This document shows, one piece after another, positions 16,206-23,988 of a DNA stretch of 64,000 nucleotides; the stretch's first letter is position 1; every line of letters begins with the position of its first letter. Origin of the DNA: an uncultured Ruminococcus sp. (GTDB lineage Bacteria > Bacillota > Clostridia > Oscillospirales > Acutalibacteraceae); the NCBI GenBank assembly GCA_958403905.1, contig CATXZD010000011.1:34287-98286 (forward strand), given 5' to 3'. Under the pieces are notes generated by a model. It did no database searches, was not told where the DNA came from, and saw nothing but the letters and a program-made list of their open reading frames with translations. Position numbers and translations under genes: made by a program.

Positions 16206-18113
16206 ATGATTAGAAAATTCACCTTTGGCACACCGATTTGTACAGAGGCGGTTGCCGAAAAATTTGAAATATCGGACAACAGCGATTTTCCTTTTAAGAG
16301 CAAAGAAGAAAACGGAAAATTTATTTTTGAATTTGATATGACCGACAGCGACATCATTTACGGTCTTGGCGAAGCTCCGAGAGGAATCAATAAGCGTGGA
16401 TGGGTTTACGAAAGCTTTTGCAGTGACGACCCTTTTCACACAGAAACAAAGTCGTCGCTTTATGCAGCACACAATTTCCTTATGCTTTCGGGAAGCGATA
16501 ATTTCGGTATTTTCATTGACTTTCCTGCAAAAATCCGTTGGGACATCGGCTACACTTCAAAAAACAAAACAGTTATTACAATAGACGGAACAGACTTTGA
16601 TTTCTATTATATTAAGGGCAGCAAGCCAATTGAAATTGTAAAGGAATTCAGAAAGGCAATCGGAAAAAGCTACATTCCTCCGTTTTGGGCGTTTGGTTAT
16701 CAGCAAAGCAGATGGAGTTATCCCGATGCAAAGACGGTTGACAGTGTAATCGACGGCTACGACAAGGCAGGTATTCCGCTTGATTGCGTGTATCTTGATA
16801 TTGACTATATGGACAGTTACAAGGACTTTACTGTTGACAATAAAAAATTCCCCGATTTTGCAGACTATGTAAGCAAAAAGCGTGAGCAGGGAATCCACCT
16901 TATTCCGATTATCGACGCAGGTGTTAAAAAAGAGGACGGCTACAGTGTTTATGAAGAGGGAAGAGATAACGGATATTTCTGCAAAAACGAGGATGGCACA
17001 GACTTTGAGGGCGGTGTATGGCCCGGAATTGTAGGCTTCCCCGATTTTCTTCGCAAGGACGTGCGTGAGTGGTTTGGCTCAAAGTATAAGGTGCTTACAG
17101 ACGCAGGAATTGACGGATTTTGGAACGATATGAATGAGCCTGCGATTTTCTATTCCGTAAAAGGGCTAGACAAAGCTATTGAAAAAGCAAGCTCGCTAAA
17201 GGGCAAAAATCTTGACCTTTCGCAGTTCTTTAATTTAAAGGATACTTTCCTTAGTCTTTCAAACAGTGCGGAGGATTATTCAAGCATTTATCATACGGTT
17301 GGCGGCAAGCAGGTTTGCCACGATCGTGTTCACAATATCTATGGCGCAAATATGACTAAGGCGGCAGGCGAGTATTTTGCAAAAGAATTCGGCGAAGAAA
17401 AAATCCTAATGTTCTCACGTGCGTCATACATCGGAGCACACCGTTCAAGCGGAATCTGGTTTGGTGACAATCATTCGTGGTGGTCGCATATTCTGCTTAA
17501 CCTGAAAATGCTTCCGTCGGCAAATATGTGCGGTTTTCTCTACTGCGGAGCAGATTTGGGCGGCTTTAACGAAAACGCAACACGTGACCTTGTTCTGCGT
17601 TTTCTGGCGCTTGGAGTTTTCACCCCGCTTATGCGAAATCATGCTGCACTCGGCACAAGAGATCAGGAGTGTTACAATTTTGAAAACAGCGAAGATTTTA
17701 AGGATATTATTGAGGTGCGTTACCGCCTTATTCCGTATCTTTACAGCACTTTCCGCAGGGCAAGCGAAGAAAACGATATGATTTTCAAACCGCTTTCGTT
17801 CGATTATCCCAATGACAAAATCGCCCGTGAGTGCGAAACTCAGCTTATGCTCGGCGACGAATGTATGATTTGCCCTGTTTACGAGCAGAACGTCGGCGGT
17901 AGATATGTTTATCTGCCCGAGGATATGACGTTTGTAAAGCTAAGCGGAACAAATGTTGTTACCAAGAAAATGTCAAAAGGAACGCATTACATTGAGGTTG
18001 CACTAAACGAAGTTCCGCTGTTCATTAAAAGCGGCAGAAAAATTCCGCTTTGTAAGCCTGCAATGCGTACTTCACAGCTTGACACCGAAAATTTTGAATA
18101 TATTACAGGATAA
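16206..18113 (+). CDS. Glycoside hydrolase family 31 alpha-glucosidase
   Basis: The 635-residue enzyme has the GH31 signatures: nucleophile Asp308 in GFWNDMNEPAIF, acid/base Asp450 in CGADLGGF, the upstream LDCVYLDIDYMD stretch, and WWSHILLNLKML. There is no signal peptide, so it acts in the cytoplasm, releasing glucose or a related sugar from imported alpha-linked oligosaccharides. It is shorter at the C terminus than many GH31 enzymes (650-800). ATG 16206 follows AAAGGAG. It is a single gene closed by a terminator at 18133. The exact linkage cleaved cannot be told. Confidence 0.93.
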   Translation: MIRKFTFGTPICTEAVAEKFEISDNSDFPFKSKEENGKFIFEFDMTDSDIIYGLGEAPRGINKRGWVYESFCSDDPFHTETKSSLYAAHNFLMLSGSDNFGIFIDFPAKIRWDIGYTSKNKTVITIDGTDFDFYYIKGSKPIEIVKEFRKAIGKSYIPPFWAFGYQQSRWSYPDAKTVDSVIDGYDKAGIPLDCVYLDIDYMDSYKDFTVDNKKFPDFADYVSKKREQGIHLIPIIDAGVKKEDGYSVYEEGRDNGYFCKNEDGTDFEGGVWPGIVGFPDFLRKDVREWFGSKYKVLTDAGIDGFWNDMNEPAIFYSVKGLDKAIEKASSLKGKNLDLSQFFNLKDTFLSLSNSAEDYSSIYHTVGGKQVCHDRVHNIYGANMTKAAGEYFAKEFGEEKILMFSRASYIGAHRSSGIWFGDNHSWWSHILLNLKMLPSANMCGFLYCGADLGGFNENATRDLVLRFLALGVFTPLMRNHAALGTRDQECYNFENSEDFKDIIEVRYRLIPYLYSTFRRASEENDMIFKPLSFDYPNDKIARECETQLMLGDECMICPVYEQNVGGRYVYLPEDMTFVKLSGTNVVTKKMSKGTHYIEVALNEVPLFIKSGRKIPLCKPAMRTSQLDTENFEYITG

Positions 18114-18132
18114 ATAAAAATATACATATATA

Positions 18133-18168
18133 AAAATCTCCTGTTCGAGTAGCCAGACAGGAGATTTT
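18133..18168. terminator. Bidirectional terminator between GH31 and the XRE gene
   Basis: AAAATCTCCTGT (18133-18144) pairs perfectly with ACAGGAGATTTT (18157-18168) around a 12-nt loop, between converging genes. Confidence 0.88.
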
Positions 18169-18193
18169 AATATTATAACTGAATTTGGTTATA

Positions 18194-19075
18194 TCAGAAA
18201 ATATGATGTTTGTCGTCATTGTCGAACAAACCGCAAATCCAGTAATAAATCGGAATTGTGAGAAAAACAAGCCAGCCTACAGCCCAGCCACCGCATAAGT
18301 TGAAGTAACCGAACAGTATATATGCGATTGCTGCAAGCACGGGATATGCAAAGTGGCTTGCCTTGCGCTCATAAATTGCGTCAACAAGTGTGTAATAAAG
18401 CGGAATGGTAAGCAGGCAAATCCAGCTTAATGCCCAGCCAAAGCATACTCCGCTTGCACCCCACCACGCAAATGCGATTAAGGGAAAGATGAAAAACGGG
18501 AATTTGTTCCATTTACTTTTGCTCTTGTGATGATAATTAATATCTTTGTCAACCATAACATTTCCGTTTTCGTCCGTGTAAACACGCTGTTTGCCGTTTT
18601 CTTCAACGTGAATTCCGTCCCAGCCAACGTGAACCTTGTCGCCGTTCTTATCGTGAACGTGTACACCGTCTTTGAAGTTTATATGCACGTGGTCGCCGTT
18701 TTTTGAGTCAACGTGAATTCCGTTTTTGAACGAAACCTTGTCAACCTTTTCGTATGTTGTTTCGGTTTCACCGTTCGGACCGTAGGAATAGTTGTAATTA
18801 TATTTGTATTCCTCGTTTGAATTCGACTCTGAATTGTTTTCCTCTGATTTTTGATCATTTTCACTTTTTGTTGTTTCACCCTTTAAAAGCTCGTCGAGTG
18901 AAACTCCGTAAATTTCAGCAAGCAAAATAAGGTTGTCGGTGTCAGGAGAAGCTTCAGCACGCTCCCACTTTGAAATTGCCTGTCGGCTTACACCGATTTT
19001 TGCGGCAAGCTCCTCTTGGCTAAAGTTGTGTTTCTTTCTATATTGTAATAATCTGTTGGCTGTTTCAATATTCAT
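18194..19075 (-). CDS. XRE-family regulator with His/Asn/Gly-rich repeats and membrane domain
   Basis: The 293-residue protein starts with a textbook helix-turn-helix (residues about 6-62; FSQEELAAKIGVSRQAISKW). A Glu/Asn/Ser-rich linker follows. Next come about six short beta repeats of the type G-x-H-V-x-x-x-N-G-D (residues about 110-170; GIHVDSKNGDHVHIN and KDGVHVHDKNGDKVHVG). Two pairs of hydrophobic helices (about 190-285) end the protein in DNDDKHHIF. The build suggests a membrane-bound regulator that reads a signal through the repeat or membrane part. The histidines could bind metal, but this is inference. Start ATG follows GGAGGG. Confidence 0.82.
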   Translation of the reverse strand: MNIETANRLLQYRKKHNFSQEELAAKIGVSRQAISKWERAEASPDTDNLILLAEIYGVSLDELLKGETTKSENDQKSEENNSESNSNEEYKYNYNYSYGPNGETETTYEKVDKVSFKNGIHVDSKNGDHVHINFKDGVHVHDKNGDKVHVGWDGIHVEENGKQRVYTDENGNVMVDKDINYHHKSKSKWNKFPFFIFPLIAFAWWGASGVCFGWALSWICLLTIPLYYTLVDAIYERKASHFAYPVLAAIAYILFGYFNLCGGWAVGWLVFLTIPIYYWICGLFDNDDKHHIF

Positions 19076-19191
19076 TGATATGCCCTCCTCGTTGATTTGT
19101 TGCTTGAATTATACTCCGCAACTGCTGTTTTTGGCTATACATTCCAGTTTTCAACCCCGCAACCATCGGTTGCAAGTGGTATGTTTAGGCT

Positions 19192-20694
19192 TTAAATCTC
19201 CAGACCGCTTGTGGTTTTCAAAAACTCAAACAGCTGATTATAAATTAAATCAACGCCGCCATTGCTGTCGCTTTCTATATTAAGCGGCATAATTGGGTCG
19301 TGGACGGAAAGACGGAGCAAAAACCAGCCGTTGCCGTTTTCTTTGCCGAAAGATACTCTGATTCCCTCACGATTATCGTTTGCAACCTGCCAGCCGTTCT
19401 GATTTTCTGCATATTCGGTAAGGTCGGATATGATTTTTTCACCGCAGGCTCTAAAATCCTTTTCGGTAATTTTAAATCTGATTTCTTTGCTTTCAACAGG
19501 CTCTTTAAGCCCGGCTGTAAGCTCGTCAAGGTCCTTGCCTTCTTTGCGCAGCTGCGCCATTTTTATGATGATTTTTGTGCAGAGGTATGCGCCGTCGTCA
19601 AGAAAATAATTCTCGCGCATAGCCGCGTGCCCCGAAGTTTCAATTGCAAGAGGACAGTTAATTCCCTGTTTATTAAGCTCAAGCGCCTTGTCAATTACGT
19701 TCTTGTATCCTCTGCGGTAGCGGAAGTGTTTTCCACCGAGTGTGTTTTCAATAAAGTCCTTAAGTCCGCTTGATGTAATTGAGTCGGTGACAACCGTTCC
19801 GCCGCAATTTCCTTCAAGTGCAATTGCAGAGGCAACAGCTACAAGCCTGTTGCGATTTATCTCGTTACCCTTTGAGTCAACTGCACCGCCTCGGTCAACG
19901 TCAGTATCGAAAATTACGCCCAAATCAGCATTGCTTTCCTTCACTGCCTGACGGATTGACGCCATAGCTGTTGCGTCCTCGGGGTTAGGAACGTGATTTG
20001 GAAACATACCGTCGGGGTTAAGGTAACGGCTGCCCTTGGTGTCTGCGCCAAGTACAGACAGCACCTTGTCTGCATAAAATCCGCCTGCGCCGTTTCCTGC
20101 GTCAACTACAATTTTAAAGCCTTTCAGAGGGTGTTCATAGTCATCTGCATTAACTTCTTTTTTAATCTTTTCGCAAAGTCCCTTTGCATAGTCGCTCATA
20201 TAGTCAACGTTAGTGATTGTACCGCCGTCTTTTTCCTGCGGATGTTTGTTTTCTTGTGCATATGTCAGAATATCTTCAATGTCCGAGCCTTCAAGACCGC
20301 CCTCACGCGTGAAGAATTTCAGACCATTTCGGTTAAAAGGATGATGGCTTGCCGTGATTTGCAGAGCACCGTCGCAATTTAAATCAACAGTAGTCATAAA
20401 CATTGACGGGGTAGAGGCAAGACCGCAGCAAAGCACCTCTGCTCCGCAGGCTTTAAAGCGCTTTGTAGTAATATCCATAATGTGAGGACCTGATATTCTG
20501 CTGTCACGTCCGACAGAGATTTTAAGGTTGTCGCAGGGCTTATTAACCTTTTTAGAAAGCCACAGAACAAAGCCGTCAGCCATATTTGCAACGGCATCGT
20601 CAGTCAGATTAACGCTCTGTCCTTCAACTCCCTCGCTTGCAACACCTCGTATATCTGTACCGCTTTTGAACTGTTTATAAAAATCGTTAAGCAT
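19192..20694 (-). CDS. Phosphomannomutase / phosphoglucomutase
   Basis: The 500-residue enzyme belongs to the alpha-D-phosphohexomutase family, which moves phosphate between C1 and C6 of glucose or mannose. The active serine is in ITASHHPFNRNG (usual TASHNP), the metal loop is DTDVDRGG, and the sugar-specificity loop ETSGHAAMR follows. The HHP variant is common in Clostridia. I choose ATG 20694, with AAAGGA 8 nt before it; an ATG at 20703 lies inside that ribosome site. It probably supplies sugar phosphates for envelope polysaccharide or glycogen. It lies alone, divergent from the next gene. Confidence 0.92.
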   Translation of the reverse strand: MLNDFYKQFKSGTDIRGVASEGVEGQSVNLTDDAVANMADGFVLWLSKKVNKPCDNLKISVGRDSRISGPHIMDITTKRFKACGAEVLCCGLASTPSMFMTTVDLNCDGALQITASHHPFNRNGLKFFTREGGLEGSDIEDILTYAQENKHPQEKDGGTITNVDYMSDYAKGLCEKIKKEVNADDYEHPLKGFKIVVDAGNGAGGFYADKVLSVLGADTKGSRYLNPDGMFPNHVPNPEDATAMASIRQAVKESNADLGVIFDTDVDRGGAVDSKGNEINRNRLVAVASAIALEGNCGGTVVTDSITSSGLKDFIENTLGGKHFRYRRGYKNVIDKALELNKQGINCPLAIETSGHAAMRENYFLDDGAYLCTKIIIKMAQLRKEGKDLDELTAGLKEPVESKEIRFKITEKDFRACGEKIISDLTEYAENQNGWQVANDNREGIRVSFGKENGNGWFLLRLSVHDPIMPLNIESDSNGGVDLIYNQLFEFLKTTSGLEI

Positions 20695-20703
20695 AGTTTT
20701 CAT

Positions 20704-20973
20704 CCTTTCGGTTTCATTATATATTATAAGTATTATAACGCATAGGGCGTAAAATCACAATACATCGAAAAATTAAGTTTGTAAAAAGTTGGATTATTTT
20801 ATTGCTAAAAAGGAAATAAGTTGTTAAAACTGACGAAAGAGTAACTAAAATATTGTCGATTTGTAAATTCTTTTAAAGCATTATTAGGCAAAATTGCACA
20901 TAAAACAGTGCTTTATATTAGCTAATATTGACATACAAATGTGATAGCTGACAAAAAGTAAAGTTAAAAATTG
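20704..20973. other. AT-rich intergenic region
   Basis: About 270 nt without a convincing gene or RNA. The sequence is very AT rich and holds no long hairpin I could support. It probably carries divergent promoters for the mutase and for the small gene to the right. Confidence 0.6.
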
Positions 20974-21001
20974 TTGACTTTTTCAAAAAGTTGGATATAA
21001 T
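20974..21001 (+). promoter_or_regulatory. Strong sigma-A-type promoter
   Basis: TTGACT (20974-20979) and a perfect TATAAT (20996-21001) are spaced 16 nt apart. The transcript would have a leader of about 160 nt before the small gene at 21169, within which no known riboswitch was recognised. Confidence 0.8.
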
Positions 21002-21168
21002 AATAATTGTCAAGTAAATAGTCCGCTTGGCTATCGGCTGATTCCAAATTAGCCTTACTCGAGTAAAATTGAATTATCATAAAGTCGATAAATAATCATG
21101 ATTTGCCAAATGGTAAATGGCGCACGAGAAAAACTTTATATTTTAAAGAATTGAAGGAGGAAACATTT

Positions 21169-21435
21169 ATGACACCAATTCTTAGCTTACACAACATTGA
21201 TGTAACTGCGTTCCTCGCCGTGCTCGATACCTGCGAGGGCAACGTATATCTCGTTACAAAGGAAGGCGACAGATTAAATCTTCGTAGCAAGCTTTGCCAG
21301 CTTGTTGGCTTAACAAAGCTTATTGAAGGTGGAAAAATTGCAGAAGCAAGTATTATCTGCGAAAACAAGAATGACGAGAGCAAGCTTTTCAGATTCAACT
21401 TTTTCGGCGATACAGGTAACGCTAAAGTAGGTTAA
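21169..21435 (+). CDS. Small conserved protein of unknown function
   Basis: The 88-residue protein starts at ATG 21169 after AAGGAGGAAAC, an ideal ribosome site; a longer frame from 21103 has none. The sequence (NIDVTAFLAVLDTCEGNVYL, then DRLNLRSKLCQLVGLTKLIE) has an alpha/beta pattern without signal peptide or membrane helix. I recall short proteins like this in Clostridia under the misleading name polyA polymerase, but no real function is known to me. The near-consensus promoter, the strong ribosome site and its own strong terminator suggest an abundant single-gene transcript. Confidence 0.8.
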   Translation: MTPILSLHNIDVTAFLAVLDTCEGNVYLVTKEGDRLNLRSKLCQLVGLTKLIEGGKIAEASIICENKNDESKLFRFNFFGDTGNAKVG

Positions 21436-21490
21436 TCTAAGCTTATATAAACAACAATCCACGTTTTTCACGTTAATTTCAAAACTTCTA

Positions 21491-21530
21491 AATCCAAAAA
21501 CGGCTGCTTAACGGCGGCCGTTTTTGGATT
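21491..21530 (+). terminator. Strong intrinsic terminator
   Basis: AATCCAAAAACGGC (21491-21504) pairs perfectly with GCCGTTTTTGGATT (21517-21530), and further T residues follow. Confidence 0.92.
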
Positions 21531-21636
21531 TTTGCTTTATATTTCCTGCAAATTTATCGCTAAATATTGAATTGAAAATTGCAGCGTGATATAATTTTCT
21601 CAGTGAAATTCAATATGACAGAGGTGGTAAAGCGGT

Positions 21637-22584
21637 ATGAACTATAATGACTTACATGACGATGAACAGTTTTTTGACGATTATTTTAGTGATGATTATG
21701 AAGTTCCTCGTGATTCACGCAATAGGTCAAAGCAAAGAAAAAATGTTGACTACAATATAGATAAGTATGGTAGAAAAAGAAAAGGTCTTAAGTGGAAACT
21801 TAAATCATTTTTGCACAGCAAAGAAGCAATAATAGCGTTAGCGGCAATTGTAATGCTGATTATAATAATAGCAATGATTTCCTCCTGTTCGGGCAGCGAG
21901 GGAAAAGAGCAGACTGCGTCAACTACTGCTGCAACTGTTGTCCCGACAACTCAGGTTACATCATATAAAATAGACAATGTTCCTGTTATTGAGCAGAGTA
22001 ATTTAAAAGCTGCTTGTGAAACCTATGCGTGTACAATGCTGTTGCAGTACTACAAATTTGATATAGATGAAGTTGAGTTTGTGGACAATTATCTTGTAAC
22101 AAGACCTGTATATTACGGAATTGACGGCAATCTTTACGGACCCGATATGAACAGTGCGTACGCGGGAGATGTTTATACGGGTTACGGAATAAACGCTCCG
22201 GGAATGGCAAAATGTATGAATAACTATATCAAAACTAAGGGCTCAAAGCTTGTCGCAGAGCCGTTGTCCGGCGTGCCGCTTGAGGAGCTTTGCAAAAAGT
22301 ATGTTTTAAACGATACTCCTGTTATGGTATGGGCAACAACCTTTATGGAAGAGCCGTATGTTCAGGCAACATGGATTGTTGATTATGTTGACGAAAATGC
22401 GGAGCATGAAGTCGGCGATACTGTAAGCTGGCAAATGCACGAGCATTGTCTGGTGCTTATAGGCTTTGACGAAAAAAATTATTATTTCTGCGATTCCGTT
22501 TCAGGCGAAGTTTCGGCATATGATAAAGTTGTAACAGAGAAAAGATATGAACAAATCGGCAAACAGGCAATAGTGCTGAAGTGA
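21637..22584 (+). CDS. Membrane-anchored C39-like (papain-fold) peptidase domain protein
   Basis: The 315-residue protein has an acidic then basic cytoplasmic start, one membrane helix (about 66-87) and a Thr-rich linker. A Peptidase_C39_2-like domain at about 110-315 follows. The catalytic Cys is in LKAACETYACTMLL (about residue 128), the His in QMHEHCLVLIGFDE, and the last Asp in YYFCDSVSG. The enzyme would act outside the membrane; members of this family usually lack a defined substrate. ATG 21637 follows GAGGTGG. It has its own terminator. Confidence 0.85.
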   Translation: MNYNDLHDDEQFFDDYFSDDYEVPRDSRNRSKQRKNVDYNIDKYGRKRKGLKWKLKSFLHSKEAIIALAAIVMLIIIIAMISSCSGSEGKEQTASTTAATVVPTTQVTSYKIDNVPVIEQSNLKAACETYACTMLLQYYKFDIDEVEFVDNYLVTRPVYYGIDGNLYGPDMNSAYAGDVYTGYGINAPGMAKCMNNYIKTKGSKLVAEPLSGVPLEELCKKYVLNDTPVMVWATTFMEEPYVQATWIVDYVDENAEHEVGDTVSWQMHEHCLVLIGFDEKNYYFCDSVSGEVSAYDKVVTEKRYEQIGKQAIVLK

Positions 22585-22602
22585 ATAAAGATAAAACAAA
22601 AG

Positions 22603-22624
22603 GCACCCTAATGGGTGCTTTTTT
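22603..22624 (+). terminator. Terminator of the C39-like gene
   Basis: GCACCC (22603-22608) pairs with GGGTGC (22613-22618) around TAAT, with a run of six T residues. Confidence 0.85.
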
Positions 22625-22674
22625 GACTAACATTTTGCGAAAAAGCGCGATTATTTACGGTGTTTTATCAAGCA

Positions 22675-22722
22675 AAAAACCACATTGAAATAGCCCGAAA
22701 AAGGCTTTACAATGCGGTTTTT
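22675..22722. repeat. Long hairpin
   Basis: AAAAACCACATTG (22675-22687) pairs with CAATGCGGTTTTT (22710-22722) with one mismatch, and an inner AGCC/GGCT pair shortens the loop. It is terminator-like but has no clear gene of its own. Confidence 0.6.
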
Positions 22723-22751
22723 GGTTGGCAAACAACTTAATTTTTGATAGA

Positions 22752-22778
22752 AAGCCGAGGACGATGCCCCCTCGGCTT
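22752..22778 (-). terminator. Probable terminator of the NUDIX gene
   Basis: AAGCCGAGG (22752-22760) pairs with CCTCGGCTT (22770-22778). On the minus strand it lies about 60 nt past the NUDIX stop, with a weak T run. Confidence 0.65.
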
Positions 22779-22835
22779 ATTTTGCATCCTCGAAACGGTG
22801 GAAAGAGATTCATAAGCACATCAACAAACTGGAAT

Positions 22836-23318
22836 TTATAGCTGTAATTCTTCTATAAATTTCTGTATACGTTCGGTCACTAATTCACTCTTATTCAAAG
22901 AGACCAATTCACTTCTGCTTACCCAATTATATGCAATGGTTTCTCCATCCTGCAAGGTAATACAGTCTTTATTACAGTTCGTAACGCACAAAAACTCTAC
23001 ATAAATTGTGTCATTACTTCTCACTCGTCCTACTTCGACTAAGTTATCAGACTGAATCCCCGTTTCCTCTTGGAGTTCTCTGATTGCACAATCTAAAGGA
23101 GACTCGTTCTGTAATGCTGAACCTCCCGCTGTGGCTTCCCACATGCCACCAAACTGCTTACGTCTATCCCGTTGCATTAGTAAATAGCTTCCATCCGTAT
23201 GTTTCACAATAATATCGCAAACCAAATGGAATAGCCCCTCTGGGATTGCTTCTCCTCTTATCAATGTTGCATTATGAACATGATTAAAATCTTTATCATA
23301 GGCATCCCAAGTTTCCAT
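22836..23318 (-). CDS. NUDIX hydrolase, IPP-isomerase-like subgroup
   Basis: The 160-residue protein has the NUDIX box from GGSALQNESPLDCAIRELQE into ETGIQ, with the start METWDAYDKDFNHVH and HLVCDIIVKHTDGSYLLMQR common to the NUDIX branch related to isopentenyl-diphosphate isomerase. The IPP-isomerase Cys is replaced by Gly/Ala-rich sequence near WEATAGGSAL, so it is more likely a nucleotide-type hydrolase. The start follows GGAGGT. It stands alone, next to the repeat-rich region beside the tRNA gene, and its base use is slightly richer in C and T than that of the neighbours, which may indicate transfer. Confidence 0.85.
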   Translation of the reverse strand: METWDAYDKDFNHVHNATLIRGEAIPEGLFHLVCDIIVKHTDGSYLLMQRDRRKQFGGMWEATAGGSALQNESPLDCAIRELQEETGIQSDNLVEVGRVRSNDTIYVEFLCVTNCNKDCITLQDGETIAYNWVSRSELVSLNKSELVTERIQKFIEELQL

Positions 23319-23577
23319 GCACCTTTACCTCCTACAAATTCCGATTTATCGAGCCTATCGTATCACATCACAATATTACAAGTCAATACACTTCATAAAA
23401 AAGGGGCGCTTTGAGTCCCTGTTAACTAAACAGACAGAAAACGGAGCAGTCACAAATTTACTCATTTGCAACTGCTCCATTTTTGGTGCGCCAACAGTAA
23501 GTTAAATATTAGGAAAAAATCTACCACGTTTGTTGTGGTGTGTGTGAAAGAAAAAGTATCATCTGCGCTCACCCCTA

Positions 23578-23600
23578 AAAACAGTCCACCGGACTGTTTT
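23578..23600. repeat. CAGTCC hairpin (locus A)
   Basis: AAAACAGTCC (23578-23587) and GGACTGTTTT (23591-23600) form a perfect 10-bp stem with triloop ACC, inside an outer CCCC/GGGG pair. The same stem with triloop TGC occurs at 63791-63813, also next to a duplicated tRNA end. Confidence 0.8.
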
Positions 23601-23644
23601 TTTAACGGGGCGTTTCGAGTCCCTGTTGGCTTAATTTATAAAAC

Positions 23645-23669
23645 AAAAAGCACCCATTGGGTGCTTTTT
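23645..23669 (-). terminator. Terminator of the tRNA gene
   Basis: AAAAAGCACCC (23645-23655) pairs with GGGTGCTTTTT (23659-23669), 5 nt past the encoded CCA of the tRNA on the minus strand. Confidence 0.88.
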
Positions 23670-23673
23670 GTTT

Positions 23674-23750
23674 TGGTGCGCCAACAGGGACTCGAACCCC
23701 GGACCGACCGGTTATGAGCCGGTAGCTCTAACCAACTGAGCTATTGGCGC
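23674..23750 (-). tRNA. tRNA with CAU anticodon (elongator Met most likely)
   Basis: The minus strand folds as a full cloverleaf: acceptor GCGCCAA/TTGGCGC, D-arm with AGCTCAGTTGGTTAGAGC, anticodon loop CTCATAA on a CCGG-rich stem, and T-arm GGTTCGAGTC. CCA is encoded. The CAU anticodon fits elongator Met or the Ile2 tRNA modified to lysidine; it is not an initiator, because the acceptor start is a normal pair. It stands alone with its own terminator. Confidence 0.93.
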
Positions 23751-23829
23751 ATATAAATATAATATCATTTACGCAAGAGCTATTATAACAGAGTTTGGTT
23801 GATTTGTCAACTTTATTAACAATTAATTA

Positions 23830-23858
23830 TTGCTCGAATTTTTCAAATATGTTATAAT
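23830..23858 (+). promoter_or_regulatory. Promoter of the DUF1015 operon
   Basis: TTGCTC (23830-23835) and TATAAT (23853-23858) are 17 nt apart. The leader of about 125 nt holds two triloop hairpins, AAAATC/GATTTT (23885-23899) and ATTGTGC/GCACAAT (23927-23943). Confidence 0.65.
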
Positions 23859-23988
23859 AACCTCACGAACCTCACGCCGTTACCAAAATCAAAGATTTTG
23901 ACGGCATAGTAAACTTCGTTCCTGTAATTGTGCTTCGCACAATATTTATGTTAAAAGAACCTCAAAATAAACTAAGGGTGGGATTTTT

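Larger units (their letters stand above)
23403..23687. repeat. Tandem tRNA-3'-end-derived repeat units beside the tRNA gene
   Basis: Two copies of one layout are visible. Each has GGGGCG plus a GAGTCCCTGTT block (23403-23424 and 23607-23630), then a hairpin terminator, then TTTTGGTGCGCCAACAG (23481-23497 and 23671-23687). The last block is the complement of the tRNA 3' end with CCA. Thus the left unit carries only the final 14 nt of the tRNA. TTCGAGTCCCTGTTGGC at 23614-23630 is an exact 17-nt inverse of the tRNA T-arm region at 23680-23696. No gene is present from 23319 to 23673. Confidence 0.75.

Noticed and set aside
23466..23717. 83-residue frame ending in RQQGLEPRTDRL
   Set aside because: It is translated tRNA antisense and repeat sequence, a known source of false genes.
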